Below are positions 24,574-33,421 of a stretch of 42,107 nt of DNA, in pieces (the first letter of the stretch is position 1; every line of letters starts with the position of its first letter). This DNA comes from Candidatus Gastranaerophilales bacterium. Its GTDB lineage: Bacteria > Cyanobacteriota > Vampirovibrionia > Gastranaerophilales > Gastranaerophilaceae. The position numbers and the translations under genes were made by a program. Below the pieces are notes generated by a model. That model saw nothing but the letters and a program-made list of their open reading frames with translations. It was not told where the DNA came from and did no database searches. The stretch is taken from NCBI GenBank assembly GCA_900770525.1, contig CAAHDT010000041.1:1-42107 (forward strand), given 5' to 3'.

Positions 24574-26580
24574 GTGAATAACTTGGAACAGAATACAGAA
24601 CTTAAAAACAATATATCTGAAAATAATCAATCTAGCAGCCGTTCAGTACAACCTGTTACCAATCCTGTTGCTCAAAACAGAAAACCGAAGGAAACAACAA
24701 AACGAACGCCAAAAGCGAAAACAAGTACAAAAAAATCTACTAAAACAGCAACCATAGTTGACTCACCTGCTCAAAACTCGTTACCGAAAACTAATCCGCT
24801 TGAAAAAAATAGAGAAATTGTTGCAAGAATTAACAGCATAAGTACAGTTAAATCTTCTAATAAAATGTATGGCGGATATCTGAATAATTCATTATCCGTA
24901 AGTAAAAAGGTAATAAATTATACAGATATTATAAGAGATTTAAATACGGCTCTTCAACATAAAAAAACGTTTAATGATTTATCAAATGCTATTCATAGTG
25001 TATTTTGTGAAAAATTAAATTGCTCTTTTACGGCATTCGGTCTTTTCCATGAAAAATCAAAATGTATAAACCTTAAGCTTACAAACTTGATGGGGAGTAC
25101 ATATTCTTCAAAAGTATTTTTATCAGAAACGGATAATCCGATAATTGAATGTTTTTCAAATTCGTCTGCCGTAATTCAGACAAATAATCACTTTTTGAAT
25201 ATTCCATATTTACAAAATTCTTCAACAATTCTTTTACCTTTAGTTGCACTGAACAAAACTGTAGGTGTATTGATTTTAGGTAAAGATAGCGAAGATTTTA
25301 ATATTGGAATTTTATCATTTATTGCAAATTATGCTGCATTATTTATGCAAAATATTGATTTGTTAGAAAAGACAAACAAGTATGCTAATACTGATACTTT
25401 GACAACTCTTTATAACCATAGAGGTTTCCAAGAAGTTTTGGCAAATGAGTTACATAAGGCGGAAGATACTAATACACCTTTGTCTATTGTAATGTTTGAT
25501 ATAAACAATATTTCTAAAATCAATAGAGAACTTGGGCATGCCAAAGGTGATGAAGTAATAAAACTTTTAGCTGAAAAAATCAAGCAAAATATTCGCTCAA
25601 ACGACAAAGCCGGCAGATATGGTGGTGATGAAATCGCGATTATTTTACCAAATACTAACACTGGTGATGCAAGATATTTAGCAGAATATATTACATATTG
25701 TCTATCTTGTTGTTTTGTTGATGATGTAGGTCCGGTAAAGGTTTCTGTCGGAATTTCTACTTATCCGGATAATACAAAAGATCAAGAAAAATTACTTATC
25801 CTTGCAGAACAGGCTATGTATATTTCAAGAGCAAAAGGGTATAAGGAAGGTATGTCCGCAATTGTAAGTTCATCAGACTTCAATTTCTGGGATGATGCGG
25901 CACTTAACTCGTTTGCAGAAGTTGTTGCAAAACGTCATGCTCAGCTTGGTATTAACTTTGAAGATGAATTAGTTCACAAATTCAATAACGAAGAAGTTAT
26001 TTCGCAAAACCACTTAATAGAAATGGTAACATCACTTGCCGGTGCAATTGATGCAAAAGACCCATATACAAAAGGTCACTCAACAAGTGTTTCTCGATAT
26101 GCAGAAGCTCTTGCTCGTGCAATAAACTTGCCGGAAGATGAGGTTCAAAAAATTACTCTTGGCGGCTTGCTTCATGATGTCGGAAAAATCGGTATTCCTG
26201 AGAATGTATTAAGAAAACCTGGGAAACTAGATCCTGACGAATGGGAAATAATGAAACAGCACCCTGTTATTGGGGCTGAAAAGGTTCTTGCACCAAACGA
26301 AGCATTAAGTCATTTAATCCCAATTGTAAAATATCACCACGAACATATTGATGGTAGTGGTTATCCGGAACATTTAAAAGGAGATGAAATTCCGCTATCT
26401 GCAAGAATTGTTGCGGTAGCTGACACATATCATGCATTAATAAGTGATAGACCGTACAGAAAAGGTATGTCGGTTGAAAAAGCTTGTGAAATTTTACAAG
26501 AAGGTGCCGGCAAGCTTTGGGATGCTGATTTGGTAAGGCACTTTATTGCAATTGCACCATCCATCTCAACAACAATTTAA
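24574..26580 (+). CDS. GAF-GGDEF-HD-GYP cyclic-di-GMP enzyme
   Basis: A hybrid protein of up to 668 aa for cyclic-di-GMP turnover. Residues 1-100 are a basic, low-complexity, Ser/Thr/Lys-rich region; ~110-265 a GAF-like sensor; ~275-430 a GGDEF cyclase domain with RYGGDEIAI near 348 (GGDEI rather than GGDEF); ~480-660 an HD-GYP phosphodiesterase with all motifs intact (GHSTSVSRYA, LLHDVGK, YHHEHIDGSGYP). The GTG at 24574 has no good ribosome site; a TTG at 24583 with AGGTG 7 bases upstream is an equally likely start. No membrane segment, so it is cytosolic. Net activity cannot be told by sequence. Confidence 0.93.
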   Translation: MNNLEQNTELKNNISENNQSSSRSVQPVTNPVAQNRKPKETTKRTPKAKTSTKKSTKTATIVDSPAQNSLPKTNPLEKNREIVARINSISTVKSSNKMYGGYLNNSLSVSKKVINYTDIIRDLNTALQHKKTFNDLSNAIHSVFCEKLNCSFTAFGLFHEKSKCINLKLTNLMGSTYSSKVFLSETDNPIIECFSNSSAVIQTNNHFLNIPYLQNSSTILLPLVALNKTVGVLILGKDSEDFNIGILSFIANYAALFMQNIDLLEKTNKYANTDTLTTLYNHRGFQEVLANELHKAEDTNTPLSIVMFDINNISKINRELGHAKGDEVIKLLAEKIKQNIRSNDKAGRYGGDEIAIILPNTNTGDARYLAEYITYCLSCCFVDDVGPVKVSVGISTYPDNTKDQEKLLILAEQAMYISRAKGYKEGMSAIVSSSDFNFWDDAALNSFAEVVAKRHAQLGINFEDELVHKFNNEEVISQNHLIEMVTSLAGAIDAKDPYTKGHSTSVSRYAEALARAINLPEDEVQKITLGGLLHDVGKIGIPENVLRKPGKLDPDEWEIMKQHPVIGAEKVLAPNEALSHLIPIVKYHHEHIDGSGYPEHLKGDEIPLSARIVAVADTYHALISDRPYRKGMSVEKACEILQEGAGKLWDADLVRHFIAIAPSISTTI

Positions 26581-26583
26581 GTC

Positions 26584-26617
26584 AAAAAAAAGCCTCTTTC
26601 AAAAAATAAAGAGGCTT
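26584..26617 (-). terminator. terminator for the coiled-coil protein gene
   Basis: A 10-bp stem (AAGCCTCTTT/AAAGAGGCTT, 26590-26599 and 26608-26617) is followed on the minus strand by a long T-run (26590-26584). It may also stop plus-strand reading from the GGDEF gene, though the plus-side tail is poor. Confidence 0.85.
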
Positions 26618-26719
26618 ATCTATCTTCTACACTAACCTAACGGCTATAAACCTTTTGCCGTTTTACATTGAGGAATAACTATATATTAATAAAAACCAAT
26701 TTCATATTTTCTCCTTTAA

Positions 26720-28171
26720 TTATTCTTGTGGAAGATTTTCGCCTTCAATTTTTGGGTTGCCTATAATTGCGTGAATTTTGTTGAATGCGTTATAAATCTT
26801 TTCATAACTCCAGAATGTTGAGTTCAATTCAGCTTGAATTACTGAAATTTCTCTGGCAACGTCCGCAGAAAGCCCTTTCTTATATGCGGCAGCTTTTAAA
26901 CAATTGATTAAGTGATTTGTAAGTTCTCTTTTTGTACTAGAACTTGCTTTGAATTCACCGTAAATTGTTTCTAACATGCAACTGTCGCCTGTTTTGGTGT
27001 TGTAATCTTTTTGTGACCATTCATCTAAAGTTGCGATAATATTTCCACCGTTTAAGTTTTTAACAGAGTCTTTGATTTTTTTCTCATTTTCACTTTCAGA
27101 GAATACATTCAAATCTGTTCCTTCTGATGCGGTATAAATATCAGAACAAATTTGAGTAGCTTGTTTTTGTGCAGCGGCCATTCGTTGTTGAATGCGTTTT
27201 TGATATGTTTCAATCATAGAAACTAATTCGCCGTATAATTTTACTTTGTTAGCACCTTTTGCAGCCTTGAACTCTTTTATTTTATTAGAAAGAGCTGTTC
27301 TTTCGTTATTATATAAATGTTCATTTTTAGAAAGAACTTTGCAAATATAAGGTCTTAATTCATTATTATAACTATCTTGAGCTAATTGAGCTTGAGATTT
27401 TTCAGGTTGAACAGGTTGATTGCCTTCTTCCGGTTGAGTTCCGGCAACAGGTTGCTCACCGGCAGCAGGTTGTTCAGCTACTGCCGGTTGATGTTGAGAA
27501 GCTTCAGCCTGAGCTGTAGCTATTTCTTGAGCCGTTTTTGTCGCAACTGTTTTTAATTCTGAAACTTCTTTCGCAATTGCCTTAACTTCTTCACGAGCTG
27601 TTGTAACTTCTTTTTCGGATGCTGTTTTGGCATAGTCTTCAAGTTTTTTCTTTAATTCTTCTGCTTTAGTTTTGATTTCTTGGAATTTTGCTTTGTTTTC
27701 ATCAGAAAGACCTTCTGTTTTTAACAAGTTAGCGATTTCATTATTCAAAACAGTAGCATCTTCAAGAGCTATTTTATAATCAACTTTTAATAATTCTTTT
27801 TGTGCCCAAGCTTCACCTTCTTTTTTAGCTTCTTCAATTTTTTGTTGTTGGGCAGCTAAAGTAGCATCTGTTTTTTGGAACATATCCATCCCAGGAACAT
27901 AAGTAGGATCCATGTTCATTCTTTGAAGCTCCATAACAGAGTTCAAAGGCATATTAACGTCATAAGAATTTAATTGGATACTGTTTCCCCAGTTTGAAGA
28001 CCAAGCATATGGTCCAAGAGCTGCTTGTGACATTGCTGCTAATTGTGCGCTTTGAGCAACTCTTCTTGCACTAGGTGGAGTAACAGAGTCACAACAAGTA
28101 TTTCCGCCCCACAATGAGCTCATAAACATTGTTGTTCTTAAAAATGGATTGTTAAACATACATCCGAACAT
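26720..28171 (-). CDS. large coiled-coil protein with a Pro/Gln-rich linker, unknown function
   Basis: A 483-aa protein of unknown family. Residues 1-55 are hydrophobic and unusual (MFGCMFNNPFLRTTMFMSSL, then a CC pair); ~100-235 is a long charged helix or coiled coil; ~235-275 is a low-complexity linker rich in Pro, Gln, Ala and Glu (repeats like AEQPAAGEQPVAGTQPEEG); the rest is helical with three spaced cysteines. The start is 28171, because AAAGGAG lies 7 bases before that ATG; an upstream in-frame ATG at 28207 lacks a site. It might be a surface or structural protein, but this is a guess. Confidence 0.65.
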   Translation of the reverse strand: MFGCMFNNPFLRTTMFMSSLWGGNTCCDSVTPPSARRVAQSAQLAAMSQAALGPYAWSSNWGNSIQLNSYDVNMPLNSVMELQRMNMDPTYVPGMDMFQKTDATLAAQQQKIEEAKKEGEAWAQKELLKVDYKIALEDATVLNNEIANLLKTEGLSDENKAKFQEIKTKAEELKKKLEDYAKTASEKEVTTAREEVKAIAKEVSELKTVATKTAQEIATAQAEASQHQPAVAEQPAAGEQPVAGTQPEEGNQPVQPEKSQAQLAQDSYNNELRPYICKVLSKNEHLYNNERTALSNKIKEFKAAKGANKVKLYGELVSMIETYQKRIQQRMAAAQKQATQICSDIYTASEGTDLNVFSESENEKKIKDSVKNLNGGNIIATLDEWSQKDYNTKTGDSCMLETIYGEFKASSSTKRELTNHLINCLKAAAYKKGLSADVAREISVIQAELNSTFWSYEKIYNAFNKIHAIIGNPKIEGENLPQE

Positions 28172-28279
28172 TTGTGACTCCTTTAATTCCCTCGGTACAA
28201 ATCCCATTGTCCCCGTATTTATATAAAGTATATTTACTCTTTAAAATTGACTAATTTATACAAAATAGCTTAATATTTG

Positions 28280-28308
28280 TTTACATTATGTAAAAAGTGT
28301 GTTATTAT
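28280..28308 (+). promoter_or_regulatory. promoter of the alpha/alpha-toroid gene (leaderless type)
   Basis: TTTACA (28280-28285), exactly 17 bases, TATTAT (28303-28308), then 6 bases to the ATG at 28315. Transcription would start at or next to the start codon. Confidence 0.7.
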
Positions 28309-28314
28309 TGGCTC

Positions 28315-30186
28315 ATGGACTATACATTATTTCTAAAAAAAGAAAAAGAATATTATTCTCAAGACTTTTCTGTAATGACAGAGTTTATGAATAGAGTTAG
28401 AAATTCCCTTATAACAGGTCAAGAACTCAAAACTAAAGACTTGAGTCTTGCCGGAATTTGGGATTTTAATCCAAAAATTTCGTTTGCATACCTTACTATA
28501 TTTCAAGCCGGAGAAAAAATGTTGCGTTACGGATGCAGAAGAAATACTATAGATTTAACCCTAAATAGAGATATTCAAAAAATTCGAGAAAATAAACGAT
28601 TTGGAAATTTTGAACTCCAAAATACTGAAAAATGTCGTATTTTACTTGAGTTTGTAATTGATAAAAAGTACACAGATTTAAATCATTTGCAAAGTGAAAA
28701 ATTTGATGAAGATAGGTTTGAAATAGGGATAAACGGGCTTGAAATAATAAATGTGTTCAATGATGCGACTGCGTTTTATATGCCGACTGATGCGATTGTA
28801 AACAGCAATTTGTCGCTTAATCAGGCATTGATTTCACTTATCAAAAAAACTCCGATAGGAAAAATGACCAATAAAAATCCTGAAAGAATACAAATTCTGA
28901 AAAATTCTGATGAATATGAATTATATTTAGTCAGGACTAGGGCATTTGTAACTTTCCACGATAAAACAATTCCAATATACAGGGGAAATATTTTATATCC
29001 TGAATTTGACTATAATATTGTGCTTAATCAATTTTTAAAGGCTGCTGATTGGCTTATTGAAAACATGTATGATGATGGTAGATTTTTGTATTATTACGAT
29101 TGTGCAGAAGATAACTTCAAAGACCATGAGCATCCAAATCGTAAACCTGAAAACTTATACTATAATGACCTCAGACACTGCGGAGGTGCAATCACACTTA
29201 TAAGAGCATACACTCAAACTCATGATGAAAAATATATAAATGCAGCCCGAAAAGCTATCAATTTTACGGCTTCCATTTCGCAACCACATGATTACAATGG
29301 GGAAACCGCATATTTTGCATATTATAACAAAAAGGGAAAACTTGGCGGTACAGGATTAGCCTTAATTATGATGATGTTGTACCGAAATATTACCGGCGAT
29401 AAGAGTTATGATGAATATATTCAAGGTTATGCAAGGCACCTGATGAGTAGAATGTGCCCAAGCGGTGAGTTTATGGGGTACTATATTCATCCGAATTACC
29501 ATAATGGGGAACCGCTTACTGATATGACAGAGGAAGAAAGGGAAAAAACTTTCTCGTTCTATTATCCAGGGGAAGCGTTATTAGGACTTGCCCTATTTAT
29601 GAATCATTTTACAGATAATCCTGAACTACAGAACGAAGTCCAGCAAAAATCAAAAATTGCGATGGATTGGATTATTAACGAACGCCCTAAGTTATATTCA
29701 GAATTATTTATGGCATTGCCGTCTGATGCATGGTTAATGCAAGCTATTGAAGAGTTTTCGAATAATGAAAACTTTAGAAACAAAGAATATTTAGATTTTG
29801 TGTATAATGATGCTCGAACAATGCTTTCTCACATGTACAAGGATGGCGAAACTCCGTATCTTGATTATGAAGGTGGCTATTATTATAATTTTGGGGATCA
29901 TTATTATCCTGACGGTGCTCGTTCGGAGGGGCTTGTAGCTGCATACTATTTGGCGCACAAAATGGGAGAAGGTGAACTTGCTCAAAAATTGTTGGAAGGT
30001 TGTAAGCTTGCGGCAAAAAGCCAATTTTCATTGTTCAACTGTGAAGAATACACATTTTCACACCCTAATCCCAAACGGTCACAAAACGGTATTCGCTTTA
30101 AGAATACACGTCAATGGGTAAGAGTAGATTCTATTCAACACGTAGCTTGCTTTTTTATAAGACTCTATTGGACTCAAAACCTGTAA
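28315..30186 (+). CDS. putative alpha/alpha-toroid (six-hairpin) enzyme, unknown substrate
   Basis: A 623-aa protein. The first ~230 residues match nothing I recognise. Residues ~240-600 look like an (alpha/alpha)6 barrel of the six-hairpin glycosidase or epimerase type: repeated helix pairs with FLKAADWLIENMYDDGRFLY, YNDLRHCGGAITLIRAY, GGTGLALIMMMLYRNITGD, EALLGLALFMNH and YYPDGARSEGLVAAYYLAHK. There is no signal peptide, so it is probably cytosolic. The start is 28315: a GTG at 28297 lies between the promoter elements. The enzyme class is an inference from fold-like repeats. Confidence 0.7.
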   Translation: MDYTLFLKKEKEYYSQDFSVMTEFMNRVRNSLITGQELKTKDLSLAGIWDFNPKISFAYLTIFQAGEKMLRYGCRRNTIDLTLNRDIQKIRENKRFGNFELQNTEKCRILLEFVIDKKYTDLNHLQSEKFDEDRFEIGINGLEIINVFNDATAFYMPTDAIVNSNLSLNQALISLIKKTPIGKMTNKNPERIQILKNSDEYELYLVRTRAFVTFHDKTIPIYRGNILYPEFDYNIVLNQFLKAADWLIENMYDDGRFLYYYDCAEDNFKDHEHPNRKPENLYYNDLRHCGGAITLIRAYTQTHDEKYINAARKAINFTASISQPHDYNGETAYFAYYNKKGKLGGTGLALIMMMLYRNITGDKSYDEYIQGYARHLMSRMCPSGEFMGYYIHPNYHNGEPLTDMTEEEREKTFSFYYPGEALLGLALFMNHFTDNPELQNEVQQKSKIAMDWIINERPKLYSELFMALPSDAWLMQAIEEFSNNENFRNKEYLDFVYNDARTMLSHMYKDGETPYLDYEGGYYYNFGDHYYPDGARSEGLVAAYYLAHKMGEGELAQKLLEGCKLAAKSQFSLFNCEEYTFSHPNPKRSQNGIRFKNTRQWVRVDSIQHVACFFIRLYWTQNL

Positions 30187-30240
30187 TTGATTGTTGTGGG
30201 CAATTTATGGGGTTAATTTCTTTGAAGTTTTTTGATATTA

Positions 30241-30269
30241 TTGACAATATATTTTTAAATTAGTAATAT
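30241..30269 (+). promoter_or_regulatory. promoter of the ankyrin-protein gene
   Basis: Consensus TTGACA (30241-30246), 17 bases, TAATAT (30264-30269). The predicted start is near 30276, just before the GGGGAG ribosome site. Confidence 0.75.
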
Positions 30270-30296
30270 CAAAAAATATAGGGGAGAAAAATCGTT

Positions 30297-31388
30297 TTGA
30301 AAAGTTTTGTAGTGTTTTTAGCATTTTTATTAACAATGTCAAGCGTATATGCTTGTGATTATGTGTCGGATAAGGATTTTAATAATGCAATAAAATCAGG
30401 AAATGTTGAATTTGTAAGAAATAATATTTCAAAGGTCAAAAATATAAATTCCGAAACATGTTTTTTATGTACGGCAATCGGGAAAAAACAAAATGAAATA
30501 CTAGATATTTTGCTTGAAAAATGTGATCCAAATGCCCCAGAAAGTGCATTATTACCGTTATATGGTGCTTTGGTTGATAAGAATAATTATGCTGTTGATA
30601 AACTTCTTGAGGCTGGTGCCGATCCAAATATTAATAAGCATTTCACGCCTTTACTAGTGTTTGCTGTTATTGATGGAAATGCGCATGCAGTAACAAAATT
30701 ATTAGAATATGGCGCAGATGAAAATGTGAAATTTTTCAAATTATCTGCTGTTCAATTTGCATTTGTATCTGACAAGAATTTCCCTGCTATAGAAGATGCA
30801 TTTATTAATTTTTGGAATAAAAAATATAAAACTCCGGCGACAGATATTAATAATGCTCTTGATTTGCTAAAAAATTCTAAAGTAGGAAGTAAATATTATT
30901 CTAATCTAATTGGCGACAATTCTTTTAGTAAGCCATTTAGAATTGTTTATTGTGATTTGGACAAAATAAGTTCAGAAACTGCAAAATATGCATTTTTTAA
31001 TGTTTATAATCATTCGAAAAAGCAAAGCACAATTTATATAAATAATAAATATAGAAATGTGGAGCCGGAAGTCTTAGCCACATTGCTTGCAGGAGCAAGT
31101 ATAAATAAAGATGGAGAAACATCTGTTGTAGAAGAATTGGTTTCTTATGGTGTAATGGCAGATGTTTGGAAGGAATTTGTTGACAATAACCCTAAATTAA
31201 AGACAGGAACAAGCTCTCTTGGACAAGGTTATAATGGGATGTTGAAAATTTTGAGCTATGATGAAGGTAATTTTGAAAAAGGTGATTATAATAACCTGTG
31301 GGCTCTATCTGGTTTATTAAGAGGGAAAAAACAAACATCCAAAGGGTATAGAAATAAGGATTTAAACAAATATTTTGAACAAATTTGA
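30297..31388 (+). CDS. exported ankyrin-repeat protein
   Basis: A 363-aa exported protein. The signal peptide is MKSFVVFLAFLLTMSSVYA, with a cysteine directly after the predicted cleavage (YAC). Residues ~25-150 hold three to four ankyrin repeats (NYAVDKLLEAGADPN, NAHAVTKLLEYGADENV), and the C-terminal 200 residues are uncharacterised. Ankyrins bind proteins, and exported ones in host-associated bacteria sometimes act on host or periplasmic targets; no target is evident. The start is a TTG with GGGGAG 10 bases upstream and a good promoter. It converges on the Gabija-like operon. Confidence 0.75.
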   Translation: MKSFVVFLAFLLTMSSVYACDYVSDKDFNNAIKSGNVEFVRNNISKVKNINSETCFLCTAIGKKQNEILDILLEKCDPNAPESALLPLYGALVDKNNYAVDKLLEAGADPNINKHFTPLLVFAVIDGNAHAVTKLLEYGADENVKFFKLSAVQFAFVSDKNFPAIEDAFINFWNKKYKTPATDINNALDLLKNSKVGSKYYSNLIGDNSFSKPFRIVYCDLDKISSETAKYAFFNVYNHSKKQSTIYINNKYRNVEPEVLATLLAGASINKDGETSVVEELVSYGVMADVWKEFVDNNPKLKTGTSSLGQGYNGMLKILSYDEGNFEKGDYNNLWALSGLLRGKKQTSKGYRNKDLNKYFEQI

Positions 31389-31462
31389 GTATTGTAAATG
31401 GGAATGTAAATGTTTTAAATATTTTCCACAATGAAGAAGATATTTCCTGAACTTCATAGTTT

Positions 31463-33421
31463 TTAGTCAATTTGTTCTAAAACATCAAATCCTAATTTTT
31501 GTATTTTGTCTTTGAATTCGTTATAAAACCCATCAAGCTTGGAACGTTTAACTATTATTTTTAATGTTTTCTTTGCTCTAGAACATCCAACGTAAAATAG
31601 CTTATACGCAATCAGAGTACCAAAAATATTATTTGGATTGATGGCATTTCTAAATTTTGTAACTCCAGATTTCTGTACATATAATTGATATGAATCCCAA
31701 AAGAAGAATTTATAATAAAGGTTATTATTATATTTTTGGTTTAATTTATGTAATAGCTCGTTTAAAGAACTTGCATATTGGTTATATGTATCTTTTTTTA
31801 ACTCCAAAACCTTTATGTTATTCTTATTCTCAAAATCATTAACATCTTTGATATATTCATAATAAAAATTTTCAAATTCATTATAACAAACATCATTTTT
31901 AGCCATTAATTCAAAAAATTTATACATTTTTACTGAAGGGTTTCCAGAATCTTCTGCAATAAATACGACTTCATCATGTCCTTCTCCTTTCACACCATGC
32001 TGAGTCGAGATTTTTGGGGTTTCTAAATATTCACAAAGTTTTCGAAATTCTCCGATATTTTGTTCTAAAACATTTGAATATTCATTATTTTCAGTATCTT
32101 CAAGATAATTTTCAATTATTGAATTTAATACAAAGTTTTTATCATTTATAAATTTTAAAAACTCAAGAATTTTAATATTCTCATTATATTTGTGATAGAT
32201 ACTTTCAACTAATGTTTGAAAATTGTTTTTATCTTCATGTTTATTAATTTTTAAGGTATCTTTATCATAAATTTTATGTTTTTTATTATTAATTTTTTGA
32301 ATAAGTAATCCATACTGCTTTAATTTATATTTTTTCAAAAAATCATTTAATTCAAAAAGCAATTTGAATAATGGATCTGGATTATCAATATCATTCTTTA
32401 ATAAAACATCTACGGGACTGTATTTTTTACCAAATGAATACTTTTCCATATTAGATACTTGTTCATATAGATTTTTAGCACCTATTTTTTCAAAACGCTC
32501 TTTGTTATAAATAAAAAGCTTAAATATTTTAGGGGTTTCATCTTCTATAGTGTTTAGAGTTGAATTAACATCTTCAGTAATATAAACTTGCGGTTTCTTT
32601 CCTTTTTCTTGAATAGCTGAAATTTTTTGAATAAAAGAAGAATCATTATATATATTATTTAATACTGTTACAATACATTCCGATGAACGATAGTTTGTAT
32701 TTAGTAGGAAAGTCGAACTGTTAAATTTAGTTAAATATTCTTCGAAAGTTCCATCATAATTTTTATATATTTGCTGCATTTTATCACCGCATAAAAATAA
32801 TTTAGTTTGGGTATCTTTTACAGAATTGTAAAAAAATCTTAAAATATTGGCAGATGTATCTTGGTACTCATCAATAAAAATATATTCGTATAGAGATGAT
32901 AAGCGTTTTTTAATTATTGGAAACTTATCTAATAATATTTCTGCAAAGGAAAGTAAAGCATCATGTGACAACCCACCATAGTATAAAGAGTTATAAGATA
33001 ACTCATTATATGAAATTGATTTAGTATTGTTTTTTATATATTCAAAACTTAAATTATAATCATGTTCTTCTTTATATTTTTGATTTGTAATATTAATTTG
33101 CTCATCATTTGATGGATTATTAATTCTATTAAGAATATTCTCTTTATATGTTTCAAAATAAAGATCGATAACTTTCCTGTTTGAAAAATAAATTTTTAAA
33201 AATTCAGATATAAAAGAATGAATTGTTGCTATTTTTACATTCTTTGAATTGATTTTTGCCATTAGTTCTTCGGCAGCTCTCTTGGTATATGTAATACACA
33301 ATATGTTGCAAGTTTTATTATTTTCAATAATTTCATTGATTTTATTTTTGATAAAAGTTGTTTTTCCGCTTCCCGCTGGGGCATTTATTAAAAACATATT
33401 TTCACTTACTGTATTAGCCAA
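31463..33421 (-). CDS. gajB: UvrD/PcrA-like helicase, GajB-like
   Basis: A superfamily 1A helicase-like ATPase of 652 aa (typical GajB is nearer 500). Motifs in order: Walker A APAGSGKT (14-21), IFIDEYQDTS (181-190), LCGDKMQQIY (210-219), NTNYRSSE (241-248), STQHGVKGEGHDEV with H475, and YVGCSRAKK near 610. In Gabija, GajB senses nucleotide or DNA changes during phage infection and activates GajA. The start is TTG, supported by AGGAGGG about 8 bases upstream, and it overlaps the end of the nuclease gene by 16 bases. The gene is very AT-rich. The Gabija name rests on domain pairing and order, not a search. Confidence 0.82.
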   Translation of the reverse strand: MANTVSENMFLINAPAGSGKTTFIKNKINEIIENNKTCNILCITYTKRAAEELMAKINSKNVKIATIHSFISEFLKIYFSNRKVIDLYFETYKENILNRINNPSNDEQINITNQKYKEEHDYNLSFEYIKNNTKSISYNELSYNSLYYGGLSHDALLSFAEILLDKFPIIKKRLSSLYEYIFIDEYQDTSANILRFFYNSVKDTQTKLFLCGDKMQQIYKNYDGTFEEYLTKFNSSTFLLNTNYRSSECIVTVLNNIYNDSSFIQKISAIQEKGKKPQVYITEDVNSTLNTIEDETPKIFKLFIYNKERFEKIGAKNLYEQVSNMEKYSFGKKYSPVDVLLKNDIDNPDPLFKLLFELNDFLKKYKLKQYGLLIQKINNKKHKIYDKDTLKINKHEDKNNFQTLVESIYHKYNENIKILEFLKFINDKNFVLNSIIENYLEDTENNEYSNVLEQNIGEFRKLCEYLETPKISTQHGVKGEGHDEVVFIAEDSGNPSVKMYKFFELMAKNDVCYNEFENFYYEYIKDVNDFENKNNIKVLELKKDTYNQYASSLNELLHKLNQKYNNNLYYKFFFWDSYQLYVQKSGVTKFRNAINPNNIFGTLIAYKLFYVGCSRAKKTLKIIVKRSKLDGFYNEFKDKIQKLGFDVLEQID

